DNA of 64,000 nt, from the NCBI GenBank assembly GCA_032718475.1, contig JAUCBJ010007246.1, forward strand, positions 35,570 to 99,569. The letters run 5' to 3'. The DNA is from Nemertoderma westbladi (taxonomy: Eukaryota > Xenacoelomorpha > Nemertodermatida > Nemertodermatidae). The notes beneath the pieces are model-generated. The model made no database searches and was not told the DNA's origin. It was given only the letters and a program-made list of their open reading frames with translations. A program made the translations under genes and the position numbers. This document shows, in pieces, positions 45,000-55,690 of the stretch. Within the stretch, counting starts at the first letter, position 1; each line of letters starts with the position of its first letter.

Positions 45000-45865
45000 G
45001 GGATCACACTAAATATGTACCTTCAGCAACCTTCTACAGGTGTCTGGAATAATTTTATAATTGCTGCTATTCGCTCTGCTGAACGAACATACTATGCTAC
45101 GGAATATGCTACCAATTGCGCAGGACAATCCCGGAAAGTTTGGAAGGTAAACATCTTATCAAATAAAGGCGAGAGACAATCAATGCCCCATGAAGTCATT
45201 GCCCCTCTACGAAAGAGATAGTTACCGGTGCAAGTGATATAGCCAGCGTATTTAACCGTTTTTTGATTTTATTCATCAATAGGGCTAAAATTGGCGTCAA
45301 CGATTATCATCAATAGGGCTAAAATTGGCGTCAACAATTATCATCAATAGGGCTAAAATTGGCGTCAACAATTATTGGAACCTCTTGATGTTAATCCGAC
45401 CCCATATCATACATCAAAATATCTAATATGCACTCATTCATACTTACTGAGCCGTCAGAAGCTGAATTAATGTTAATAATCCACGATATTCAGCACTGCA
45501 CTCAACCAATAATGACCCATTCCAAATTAAACTGTTAAACTGTGTTAAACTGTCAGACAATTATGTTCCTTATTTAATATTTATGTGTATATGAAGGCGG
45601 CCGTTGTTACAATACATATAGATAGATGCCTCCCCTTTTGATCCATCCAACTACCGACCAATTTCGCTACTTCCTGTTTTCCGGAAGTTACTCGAGGTAA
45701 TTGTTGCTACGCAATTGTCGTCATTCTTTAATAAGTTACAAATTCTTGTAAAAAACCAATATGGTTTTCATCGAGGTCATTCTACTATTCCTACTCTAAT
45801 TAACGTTGCTTACCGTTTTCATTTTCATTCAAATCCAGTCAAGCCGGATGTATATTTAAAGTAAA
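45000..45865 (+). pseudogene. LINE reverse-transcriptase N-terminal relic
   Basis: 45060-45220: RTYYATEYATNCAGQSRKVW (linker helix), then ASVFNRFF, TEPSEAELMLIIHDI and, from 45640, FDPSNYRPISLLPVFRKLLE, FNKLQILVKNQYGFHRGHST. This is the start of a CR1/jockey-type RT domain (motifs 0-2). Catalytic motifs A and C are not present, so the copy is truncated near 45865. A 31-bp triplication (45271-45372) interrupts it. Confidence 0.75.
45271..45372. repeat. 31-bp tandem triplication
   Basis: Three near-identical copies of a unit containing ATCAATAGGGCTAAAATTGG within the RT relic. Recent, since the copies barely differ. Confidence 0.9.
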
Positions 45866-46779
45866 ATATCAAGTAAAGTAATTGAAATGGCCCAACGCAT
45901 TACACACACGATAACACAATAAAAGATACAGTACATGTCCATGATTATATAAATTTCTATCTATTTCAGTCCTTTTGTATAATAATTTATTATTATTATA
46001 ATTAGATAATAATTAGTATAATGAGTCTATATCACAGTGGGCTATTAATCTGGAAATACTTTAGAATGCGCTTTTTGGACAATTACTTTTTTTATAATTA
46101 ATATAAATGACCTACCTACAGTAACATCGCTACTTAGTGTGGGGCGAGACACGAATGGCGAGCCATCCGCGAACTGATATAATTATACTATGGCCGTTTT
46201 TCAAAAGTCTGTGTGTGTGTGTGTCGGAAGCCATAAATGTCGGAAGCCATAATCTAAATTAATATCTTCAGCTAAATTGTATGGTTGAGTCATTTTGAAC
46301 GGTCTCTCCATGGAAATTAATTATTTAGCACCATACGATTAAAGTTATTTTGCACAGAAATTAGATATCTGGAATCCATGTACCCCATTCCATTATAGTT
46401 TTTATTTTTTCAAGTGATTTGCGTTAATAAATGTATTTTTAATTGATTTAAACATAATTAACATTGTAAATTCATACGCTGATACCATTCTCCCCCATAG
46501 AGCCTAAGGCATGGCAAGGGCAGCCGTGCCCAATAATATTTCTTGAAGTTGTACATTACTAACATGGCAAGCTAAAGTCATTAAGGGGGGGGGGGGGGGG
46601 GGGGGGTTATACCCCCACATGAACCTTTTTTTGAAATGGCTGTCAATTAGTGTTAAATGATAATATTGCTATTTTGTCATGGTCAACCACTGTATGGAAG
46701 GCCAAATAGCCTTTATAGTAAAATTTGAAAATTTGTAGCCTCCCCCAAGCGGCTGGTGGCGGAATTAAAGATTTCACTA
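45866..46779. other. Non-coding core of the inverted repeat
   Basis: Holds a partial GGGGCGAGACACGAA word (46142) related to the Penelope-like terminal region, a GTGTGTGT tract (46215) and a run of about 22 G (46586-46607). No gene. Confidence 0.45.
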
Positions 46780-47439
46780 AAATTGCTAATAGTCCCTCAA
46801 TTTTAGTCCAAATTTCTTGAAACCAACTTTTTTGGACTCAGCGTAATCGACTCTACAAAAGTTATCTTATAGAATTTTTAATAAGCCAATTTTATTTTAA
46901 TTAATTAATTAAATTAATTAATTATCAGATTTTTAATTAAAAATGGCTAATTAGAAAAAATGGTAATATTTATCAAAATTTCATAAGATAACTTTTAAAG
47001 AGCTTCCAAAGCTTGTTCGAATGAGCCATAAACGAAGAAAATTGGTTGAAAAATGACGGAGTAGTAATTTGAAAATGAAAAATATCATTCCGAGAAAATT
47101 CCATTCAAAGTTTAAACCTTCCCGCCAAAATTGGCTGTCTGTGTTCTGGTTGGTTAATTATTTCTGGCACGAAGGATGCACACCAACGAGCTAAAATGTT
47201 CATTACGGGGGTTTTCGGGGTCGCTGATTTCATTTCCGATGTCAGTTTTAAGTTTTGGTGGAATCTAGTCTATCTGTCTGTCTGTCGGTCTTCTGTCTTT
47301 CTTACAATTTGACGGACAGACCGTCATACGGAAAAACAGTGATAACTCGAGAACTGAAATAGGTCTCACTAAGCGGTTTTCAGATTTGTAATCCTCATTA
47401 AATTCTGCTCTAGGTGAAATAAAGAAACAAGAATTTGAA

Positions 47440-48653
47440 AATTTTACCTGAGGGGGGGGGGGGGGGGGGATACCCCCCCCCCCCTTAATTGACCAAGCCA
47501 GTTAGTGCCTAGGCTAGCACACAAGGACATGGCCTAACTGTAGTAGTCTAGTAGAAGGAATAGTGCTCCTTCAATACATCTCTCAACAGACATCAATTCA
47601 TTTGCCTGTGCCTACCATAACATACCATAACAATACAGCCTATCTACAGTACTGAATGTTTTTTTTGCCATGAAGAGCACTAAATGTCATTAATACCATC
47701 CACCAGTATACCTAGACCAAGAGCCTTCCAATTAAACATGTATTCCAGCATGACGTCAACTGCACGTCTTAGTGCTGTCCATGGTGACGTGAACTGGACG
47801 TCATAGGCTCTAAGGGGTTAAGCAACACGGTCCCTACTTCGCCCTGTCGACACCCCAGCCATTTTTCACCAATCCTTTTTTAGAGTTTTTTAATTTTTTT
47901 GGTATTGGTGAAAGTTGTAGAACATTAGTAGATATGTTTTTAAACGATAGCTAGTGTTTTTTTTTGCTAGCTAGTATTTTTTGAAATTATAAACTTTAAT
48001 TAGATTTAAATTTATAATTAATACTGTGTACCTGTTAATTAATTTCACTTATATTCGATATAGTACACGATTAAAATGTATAAATGAGTATCCTTAAAAT
48101 CCTTCCTTCACATACCGAACACTGATAAGTTGACATAATGTAACAAAATTACATACATCATTGCTTGCAAAGGTCACTTTTCAGCGTTAAAGACCCATAT
48201 TTATTTATGTAAACCTCCCTCGCTGCGCTCGCTCGGTACATAGATAAACTCAGGTCATAACGCTGCAAAGTGCTACTTTGCACACAATGATATAAATAGT
48301 TATGATGCGCGCGCAGGCGGTTTTTTTGTATCAATCCAAATATCTAAGAAATATTAATACCATTACGTCGACATCTATCGGAAAGCTATTAAATAAGAAA
48401 TGTAAAACATATTTCACAATTTTACCACAAGGTGGCGCTTTCTTAGGATCTAGTATAGAACGGCCTTGATTGTTTGATTCATTACACCATTATTGGTGAA
48501 ATTGACATTATAAACATAGAGTTATATATGTTTTACTTGCCGTTTTGGTTGCGTAATAATTTGTTTACCTTTGATATTCTCCCACTAACCTCCTCCTTTG
48601 ATATTCTGCCACCAACTTTCCCCTCTCCGCGTCCTTCGTACGTTGTCACTAAC
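47440..48653. other. Non-coding stretch downstream of the multi-exon gene
   Basis: A run of G followed by C at 47453-47485. 48165-48310 holds a palindromic block (CAAAGTGCTACTTTGCACA, GCTGCGCTCGCTCGG) resembling the end of repeat R1. A further exon of the 48.6-52.8 kb gene would be expected here or beyond; none was recognised. Confidence 0.4.
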
Positions 48654-48789
48654 CTTTCCGCTCTAAGATGCGCCATTAGTTTACTGATACTTTTTCTTCG
48701 TATCCATGGAAACGATGGTCTTCTGTGTAATTGGGCATTGCCAATAGCGACCGTAGTTGTATCACATGTACTATGCCGTCGCAGTGCAT
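48654..48789 (-). CDS. Exon 4 of the 48.6-52.8 kb gene
   Basis: Acceptor CCGTTTTTACTCAG, donor GAAAG followed by GTTAGT. Frame ALRRHSTCDTTTVAIGNAQL fits the phase-1 end of exon 3. The frame also stays open past the donor, so it could run on as a terminal exon to a stop near 48530. Confidence 0.55.
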
Positions 48790-51700
48790 CTGAGTAAAAA
48801 CGGTAGTAAATGTATTAGTAACTCCGTAAACTACTACTACTATAATCGGCCGGCTTCATCGAAGCTGCACATTGAGATGCTACTGTATGCCGGCTTAACA
48901 AAAATACTTTTCCATGCAATCCACAATTGGCTTGCCCCAATGCAGCGTGCATTAAGAATGTCGGCTTATCAACAAAGTTGCATCGCCACAACTCACTATA
49001 CCCCATGACTTTCGGGAGATCATCCGCATCTTCAAGGCCAGGGTCCTTTAAGGTGGTCGAACACCAAAAACTTTAAAATTGTTAACTTTTCCATAAAACA
49101 TCTTATCTAATGCAAAATTTCACGTAGATTCCAAAAATCAAGGTCCCATGACCTGAATCTCAAGCAGCCAAAAGTAATGTCCATTTTTCTGTGAAATTAT
49201 TCAAGGCGGTCCGTTATTTTTCACATTTTTTACCCAATTTTGAAATATTTTTTTTCTTTCTTCGTTTTCAAAATGTACCCACACAGATCAGAATTTGATG
49301 TAAATTCCAAAAATCGATAGCAAAATGGATGCTTGGGATTCAGGCAGGTCATGGGACCTTGATTTTTGGAATCTACGTGAAATTTTGCATTACTGTAGAT
49401 AAGATTTTTTATGGAAAAGTTAACAATTTTAAATTTTTTGGTGTTCGACCACCTTATGTTAAGAGGCATCTCGCAAAGTCATGGGCTGTCCACAATAGAT
49501 ATTTTCTCCATGGCGCCACCAAAGCACAAGATTGTGCACAGGCTGGTCGTACTCGTCTTGTTGAAGATGCTTGCATTATGGTACATGACACAAAGAACCC
49601 GGCCTAGCATTCTTGTGTATGTGCCATCCAGATATTTGGAATCCTCGGCAGTTAGACCCCAACGTAAATTGCCTATTGGATACAGCCGCCGGGCACTGTT
49701 GTAGTTCGAGGAAATATTTCTAAATATTTTTTTTGAATTTAACTTTTTGGTATTTATTTTTAAGACATGGCAAATGCAAAATACAATAATTTATGTCAAT
49801 GTTTCCATATTCTGATATTATTAATACCTGTATTATAAATGTTTCTTTGAGAGTTTTCTTCGAGGGAAGTTTTGTGAACCACTATAGATGGACTTTCCGT
49901 TTTTGTTTCCTCAACGCTGTTGTCGGTAAGGGTCTTTGAATCGCTGGAAAGTAAAAATACTTTTATTTATTATAAACGGTTAATGTCTTTCCAACTAGGT
50001 TTGCAGAATTAAGGGTGTGAGGGTGGGTGAGGATAAGCCCGTGTGAGGGTGGGTGAGGATAAGCCCGTGTGAGGGTGGGTGAGGTTAAGTCCGTGAAGGG
50101 TGGGTGAGGTTAAGCCTGTGTGAGGCTGGGTGAGGATAAGCCCGTGTGAGGGTGGGTGAGGTTAGGCCCGTGTGAGGGAGGGTGATGTTAAGCCCGTGTG
50201 AGGGTGGGTGAGGATAAGCCTGTGTGAGGGTGGGTGAGGATAAGCCAGTGTGAGGGTGGGTGAGGATAAGCCCGTGTGAGGGTGGGTGAGGTTAGGCCCG
50301 TGTGAGGGAGGGTGAGGTTAAGCCCGTGTGAGGGTGGGTGAGGATAAGCCCGTGTGAGGGTGGGTGAGGTTAAGCCCGTGTGAGGCTGGGTGAGGATAAG
50401 CCCGTGTGAGGCTGGGTGAGGATAAGCCCGTGTGAGGGTGGATGAGGATAAGCCCGTGTGAGGGTGGGTGAGGTTAGGCCCGTGTGAGGGTGGGTGAGGT
50501 TAAGCCCGTGTGAGGGTGGGTGAGGATAAGCCCGTGTGAGGGTGGGTGAGGATAAGCCCGTGTGATGGTGGGTTAGGATAAGCCCGTGTGATGGTGGGTG
50601 AGGATAAGCCCGTGTGAGGATGGGTGAGGTTAAGCCCGTGTGGGGGTGGGTGAGGTTAAGCCCGTGTGAGGCTGGGTGAGGATAAGCCCGTGTGAGAGTG
50701 GGTGAGGATAATCCCGTGTGAGGGTGGATGAGGTTAAGCCTGTGTGAGGGTGGGTTAGGGTAAGCCCGGGTGAGGGTGGGTGAGGTTAGGCCCGTGTGAG
50801 GGTGGGTGTGGATAAGCCCGTGTGAGGGTGGGTGAGGATAAGCCAGTGTGAGGGTGGGTGAGGATAAGCCCGTGTGAGGGTGGGTGAGGCTAGGTCCGTG
50901 TGAGGGTGGGTGAGGTTAGGTCCGTGTGAGGGTGGGTGAGGATAAGCCCGTGTGAGGGTGGGTGAGGATAAGCCCGTGTGAGGGTGGGTTAGGATAAGCC
51001 CGTGTGAGGGTGGGCGAGGATAAGCCCGTGTGAGGGTGGGTGAGGATAAGCCCGTGTGAGGGTGGGTGAGGATAAGCCCGTGTGAGGGTGGGTGAGGATA
51101 AGCCCGTGTGAGGGTGGGCGAGGATAAGCCCGTGTGAGGGTGGGTGAGGATAAGCCCGTGTGAGGGTGGGTGAGGATAAGCCCGTGTGAGGGTGGGTGAG
51201 GATAAGCCCGTGTGAGGGTGGGTGAGGATAAGCCCGTGTGAGGGTGGGCGAGGATAAGCCCGTGTGAGGGTGGGTGAGGATAAGCCCGTGTGAGGGTGGG
51301 TGAGGATAAGCCCGTGTGAGGGTGGGTGAGGATAAGCCCGTGTGAGGGTGGGCGAGGATAAGCCCGTGTGAGGGTGGGTGAGGATAAGCCCGTGTGAGGG
51401 TGGGTGAGGATAAGCCCGTGTGAGGGTGGGTGAGGATAAGCCCGTGTGAGGGTGGGCGAGGATAAGCCCGTGTGAGGGTGGGTGAGGATAAGCCCGTGTG
51501 AGGGTGGGTGAGGATAAGCCCGTGTGAGGGTGGGTGAGGATAAGCCCGTAAAGGATTACGGGTTTTGATGTGATGCCAAATTACATAATTCTGATTTTGA
51601 CTTACTTAGATTTTGTTGGATAGAATATATGTGTTTTAGGGACGCTCAATGATGGATAGGAACATATTTTCAAACATAACAATTTTGTTTGGGAACCCGT

Positions 51701-52794
51701 TTATGTGGATGGTAGCGTTTACCCCCGCTAGAAATAAGGATATGATTAGTAAAATTGCAAAATTTAATCGGTGCTTAAACCTCTACCCCCTATTACTGTT
51801 ATGATTTATGCTAAAATTTTATTCTCAATATTTTGTAAAATAATGTGGGAATTTTATACGGTACTTATTTGTACACAAATTTATGTTTAGTGAATCTTTA
51901 AACGGATAATTTAATAATACTAATTTTTCTTTATTGAGTCTGATTATTTATTTCACCTTTTACAGGCGTTTTAGGAAAGTGTCTTCAACGACGCACCAAT
52001 AGTAGCAGCTACTCATTGATGGAATATTAATTGTTAATTTAAACAGCTCTGACTTCAGTAATCATAACAAGGGAGGCCACAGAGTGAAGGGATATTTAAT
52101 TAAATATTTCAGCACTTGAGAATCCACTGTTAAACACTCTAATGTTGCCATAATACCAATGAGTCATTCATTGCTCACACGTAAAGCCAAGCTTTTCGTT
52201 TTTACTACTATTATTATACCAACTCATAGTTTTATTCCTGAAAAATACAACCAATCATTATGATCAATAATGCGGTATTATTTTTATTGGAGTTCTGGCG
52301 GCGCAAATTTATCAATAAGCCGTCATAGCATTCTTAAATGCAGTGTAAATGCTCATGCCTATAATAATTATATATAGATTATCACCCCTCTAACAGCCTT
52401 TTCCAGAATAGAGTGCCTGTTTCCCAAAACAGGTTCACATTGCAGAATGAACTTACCTTTCAAAGCTTTTAAATTTTTCTTGGCTGGATTTTTCCAACGC
52501 TTGTTTCCATCGATTCCTTAAATAGGCACTCCGATTCGATTTTGGACTCTGGTGGATTCTTTCCAACTGTCTGGTATTCACGTTGTCCATCTGCAAAAAT
52601 TGATATTTTATAGGTCATAAATATTCTGCGCCAAGAAAATAAAGCATCAAATATAGTTGAATTCTAACCATATATTGCCATATGTAATACGAATCAGCCA
52701 TTGTTTCATTTGCATTATTCACGGCCAGTTGTACTTCAGCAGAAGTAATGTCAATGTCAGACCAGCACGTTTCCTCTTGTATGCCGGCAACCAT
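48654..52794 (-). CDS. Partial four-exon host gene, unrecognised protein
   Basis: Exons on minus: 52794-52669, 52590-52457, 49943-49828, 48789-48654 (126, 134, 116 and 136 nt). The phases chain without a break (0, 2, 1, 2) and every intron starts GT and ends AG. The first intron is 78 bp; the others are about 2.5 kb (filled by a minisatellite) and 1.0 kb (filled by a LINE fragment and a MITE). The 170 predicted residues contain no domain I know: exon 1 is acidic (EETCWSDIDITSAEV), exon 2 basic (RSAYLRNRWKQALEKSSQEK), exon 3 Ser/Thr/Glu-rich and exon 4 Arg-rich (RRPSFPWIRRKSISK). Start chosen at ATG 52794; an in-frame ATG at 52854 is possible. The 3' end is missing. Confidence 0.65.
48832..49660 (-). 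mobile_element. RTE-like LINE 3' fragment (copy i) in intron 3
   Basis: Begins with the complement of a GTA tail (48832-48843), the long-form 3' UTR also seen at 10.5 and 15.8 kb, then the C-terminal coding end. It is split by a foldback MITE (49049-49456) and resumes to about 49660. Strongly diverged from the intact copy. Confidence 0.82.
49049..49456. mobile_element. 408-bp foldback MITE inside a LINE fragment
   Basis: Starts TAAGGTGGTCGAACACCAA and ends with its reverse complement. The arms are about 110 bp and nearly perfect (including TGTTAACTTTTCCATAAAA and AATTTCACGTAGATTCCAAA). The LINE homology is interrupted exactly at the TA-containing ends, consistent with a TA target site (mariner/Tc1 style); the family assignment is inference. 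Confidence 0.85.
49828..49943 (-). CDS. Exon 3 of the 48.6-52.8 kb gene
   Basis: Acceptor TTTTTACTTTCCAG, donor ACAG followed by GTATTA. Frame DSKTLTDNSVEETKTESPSI continues the phase-2 end of exon 2 (AG + C gives Ser). Confidence 0.65.
50013..51549. repeat. 26-bp minisatellite, about 59 copies
   Basis: The unit contains GTGAGGGTGGGTGAGGATA followed by AGCCCGT. The left half (50013-50990) is heterogeneous (variants with GAGGTTAAG, GAGGTTAGG, GAGGCTGGG). The right half (51000-51545) is highly uniform, with a GGGCGAGG variant at 51012, 51116, 51246, 51350 and 51454. This is a higher-order period of 104 bp (four units), once 130 bp (five units). The plus strand is G-rich with closely spaced GGG runs. 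Lies in intron 2 of the gene on the opposite strand. Confidence 0.97.
52457..52590 (-). CDS. Exon 2 of the 48.6-52.8 kb gene
   Basis: Preceded by CAATTTTTGCAG and followed by GTAAGT (52451-52456, minus), both strong splice signals. 44 codons plus two bases, beginning MDNVNTRQLERIHQ. This is the best-supported exon of the set. Confidence 0.7.
52669..52794 (-). CDS. Exon 1 of the 48.6-52.8 kb gene
   Basis: 42 codons from MVAGIQEETCW to YIWQYM. The donor is ATATG followed by GTTAGA, weaker than consensus but the same GTTAG type as exon 4. Upstream is GC-rich (GCCTGCGCGCGATC), which would suit a 5' UTR. Confidence 0.6.
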
Positions 52795-54190
52795 AGAACT
52801 AGATCGCGCGCAGGCTGATCCAGTTATACGATAACAATAGCCAGCATGTATCATTTAGGGTACGGATGGATTTTGCTAATAAGACCTGATTGCAGAGATT
52901 GCCTAGTTCCTAAGTGAGCTCTGAATCGTATAATATTAGCCCTGCGTAACACACGCAGTGCGTAACGCAACGGTAACATCTGTTCAGTACAGAAAATTAA
53001 TAATTAAATTAATAAAATAATAATTTAATTTTAATAATTAAATTTAATTAATAAAATTAATAAATTCGTTCACCTCCGATTATTTCCTTATCTTATTTCA
53101 TACCAACTTTTGCTTGAGACCGTGGACCACAATGAACATATAAACGTATCTTACATGCGGAATACATACTTTTAACAAAATATTATCCTTTGTCGTGTTT
53201 TTTAAATACTAAAATTAAATTTAAGTTTAAAATGAAATTTCATTTCATTTGATATTCTGTCATTTGTCCTTACATTTAAAAGTACAAAATGACACTGAAT
53301 AATATGAATTTTAAATTACAAATTAACATGGAATTGCGGGATTTTAAATTATGGAGTAGCTACAGTTCCTGGCTGAAATGACCTTCTTCCCTTATAGTGA
53401 CTAGCAGCGCATATCTAATCCTTTTAACGGCTGAAGAAATTTCGCACTGATGTGTACTTGAGCATGAAATTTACCTTAGTGCACCCGCCAACAGAGAGGT
53501 AAAATGAGAACCTGTGGTGGGGTTTGTGGTGGGGGTCTTGGTGGACAAATGCCCTCACCCAATCACAATGGATCCTGAATATAGTTATCTTTTTAGTTAA
53601 GTATTCTTTTTTTCTTAACATTGTTGATCTTTTCGGTTGTTGGCTGTTAATATCTTAATATTTTTTACTTGTTCATACAGAGTTTTAAATAATTTTTGGT
53701 TGGGTTCCTGGGTTATATCCCACTTTAATGATTCTGATGCTGGGATCTTACTTCAGAAGACACACTTATCTTTATTGTACATACACCAGGATGCTAGCCA
53801 AGTTTATTTCGTACAATTTACATAGCCAATAATAGTACAGCATACATAAGTAGGACAAGCACAACGACTGATTTATTATTGGTGTAAGACGGCCAAGTAC
53901 TGTAGGGTTGAGCACAGTGGCAGCATATGATGGTATTAACCCTATTAGTACCGGGCTATATAATGCTGTACAAATACCGGGGGGGGGGGGGGGGGGTCAT
54001 ATTGACCCCTCCCTCTAAAATCTACAAATATTAACGAAAACGTCTGATTTTTTGTTTGTACGTAGGTATCACTAGTCTGGATCCGACCGAATAAAAAAAA
54101 TTTCGAAAAAATGTACTGGGGTGGTAATATTGCAGCACGAAAATTACAAGTAGTGCACAATTTTCACAAATTTTGAAAGTTATATTTTTC
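52795..54190. other. Upstream region of the 48.6-52.8 kb gene
   Basis: 52880-52990 has a CGTAACACACGCAGTGCGTAACG palindrome-like stretch within 200 bp of the chosen start, a possible promoter-proximal site. 52990-53060 is a pure A/T tract. A run of about 17 G lies at 53979-53996. No gene recognised on either strand. Confidence 0.4.
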
Positions 54191-54419
54191 GGCTAATTGT
54201 TTTTCAATACAGGTTTTCTGGGGCGCAAAATACATTGGAACATATTTAAAAATGATATGATTACCATAAATGGCTGTTTAGTCCTCTCTGCGTAGGAAAA
54301 AAATGAAAAAAACTAGTAACCAGCACTTTTCAGTTAGAACACAAAATTTTTAATTCACTTATGCGATGCTATAAAATCACATTTTCAGGTTTTCTAGGGC
54401 GCTGATTCTAATGGAATAC

Positions 54420-55260
54420 ATTTCAAATATGCCAGATCATTGCTACTTGAATTTTTCGGTGTAATTTGGCAAATTTTGGTGCTGGCTCCAAATTTCGTAC
54501 CCATCACCAAAAAGTACAAGTTTGCGATCTCCAGTGCTGTTTTTATTGATTCCATTGGATTCAGGACCCTCATAAACCCGTATAACGCAAGATGATACTA
54601 TCTACTGATCAATTTACTCATTTTCCAAAATGTGGTGCTGGCACAACAATTTTCACCCACCGACGAAAAATGCAAGTTTGAAAACTCTTATGAAATTTTT
54701 ATTGATTCCATTGAATTCAGAACCCTAACAAACCCGTAAAACGCAAGAAACAAGGTGACACAATCAATTGATATATTTGATGGTTTTCAAAATTTGGTGC
54801 TAGCACCACATTTTGCACCCACTTCCGAAAAATACAAGTTTGAGATGTCTAGTTCGATAATTATATATTCCATTGAATTCAGAACAGCCATAAACCTCTA
54901 AAATGCAAGAAATAAATTGTCACAAGCAATTTTATCTATTGAATGGATTTTCAAAATTTCGTGCTAGCACCAAAATTTGCACACAGCACCGAAAAATACA
55001 AGTTTGATACGCTTGGTGCAACTCGTATATATTTCATCGAAACCAGAACCCCAAAAAACCCCAATTGCGTAAAAAACAAGTTTCAAACAATCAATTTACA
55101 AAATTGCCATATTTCAAAATTTGGTGCTGGCACCAAAATTTGGCACCCGCCGAAAAAAACAAGTTTGAGATTTCTAAATCAATTTATATGAATTCCATCC
55201 AATTGCGAACACCAAAAAACCGGTGTAAATCGAAAATAGAGATGTTACAATTAATATTTA
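54420..55260. repeat. 160-bp diverged tandem array, about five units
   Basis: TACAAGTTTG-type words at 54516, 54671, 54833, 54997 and 55158 mark units 155-164 bp apart. Each unit also has GTGCTGGCACCAAAATTT and ATTCCATTGAATTCAGAACC. The ORFs at 54943-55271 are by-products of the array. The unit length is close to that of the array at 42180-42730, which lies inside a hAT-like element, so this may be the core of a similar element. Confidence 0.85.
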
Positions 55261-55448
55261 ATGAAATGTAATTTTCAAAAAACGTCTCAAAAAAGTGCCA
55301 AAAGTAGGGTTCAAAAATGGTGCTATAACTCGAAAACTACCCAATATAATAACGGTTTTCACTAATAGGAAGACAATAGATTTTTAGGAAAAGTCATAAA
55401 ATTTCAGATTCCCAACTGCGTTTGTTTCAGAATTATAATAAAAAAACC

Positions 55449-55525
55449 ACGGGGGGGGGGGGGTCATATTTAATAGGGTTAACCACGGGGGGGGGGGGGG
55501 GGGCGCGTTTAATAGGGTTAACAGA
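55449..55525. repeat. Duplicated G-run unit
   Basis: AACCACG plus 12-17 G, then TTTAATAGGGTTAA, twice in tandem. Confidence 0.8.
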
Positions 55526-55574
55526 TGAGGAGGTAAATTGCCGACATACAAGTTATCAGATAGAATTTCTATAC

Positions 55575-55690
55575 CTTTTAGCTGAGCCGCTAGCTGAATG
55601 TTTAGAGCGTCAGACTTCCAACCCGAAGGTCACCTGTTCTATCCTACCTGGACGTCATTGCCGTCTTTGCAAAATCTGTTTAAAAAGCCT
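55575..55690 (+). repeat. tRNA-derived SINE
   Basis: TAGCTGAATGTTTAGAGCG (A-box-like) is followed by GGTCACCTGTTCTATCC (B-box-like, slightly decayed) and CTGGACGTCATTGCC. The spacing of about 45 bp fits a tRNA-derived pol III promoter. A related copy is at 28735-28830. Confidence 0.65.

Larger units (their letters stand above)
40986..45865 (+). mobile_element. CR1/jockey-type LINE relic, interrupted twice
   Basis: Endonuclease pieces (41109-41287 and 42938-43346) and RT pieces (45000-45865) lie in order on plus. A hAT-like element (41288-42937) splits the endonuclease. A palindromic stretch (about 43490-44990) lies between endonuclease and RT. A 48-codon ORF fragment (40999-41142; QWKKVTKDELERILMNMDED) ends where ORF2 begins and could be the end of ORF1. 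Ends of the LINE are not defined. Confidence 0.7.
44140..47435. repeat. Long inverted repeat with arms of about 0.7 kb
   Basis: The left arm, 44140-44840, and right arm, 46780-47435, match in inverted orientation over most of their length. Shared words include TCTCGAGTTATCGCTGTC/GATAACTCGAGA, GGCGGGAAGGTT, ACTACTCCGCC/ACTACTCCGTC and CCAAAAAAGTTGGTTTCAA. The core contains the RT relic of the CR1-type LINE. This suggests two elements of one family in opposite orientation, or one large foldback element that captured LINE sequence. Confidence 0.75.

Noticed and set aside
50013-51549. CRISPR-like regular repeat array
   Set aside because: Units are contiguous with no unique spacers, and the context is eukaryotic; it is a minisatellite.
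54943-55271. Two overlapping plus ORFs with repeated FGAGTK-type words
   Set aside because: The repeats come from the underlying 160-bp tandem DNA array; frames differ between units.
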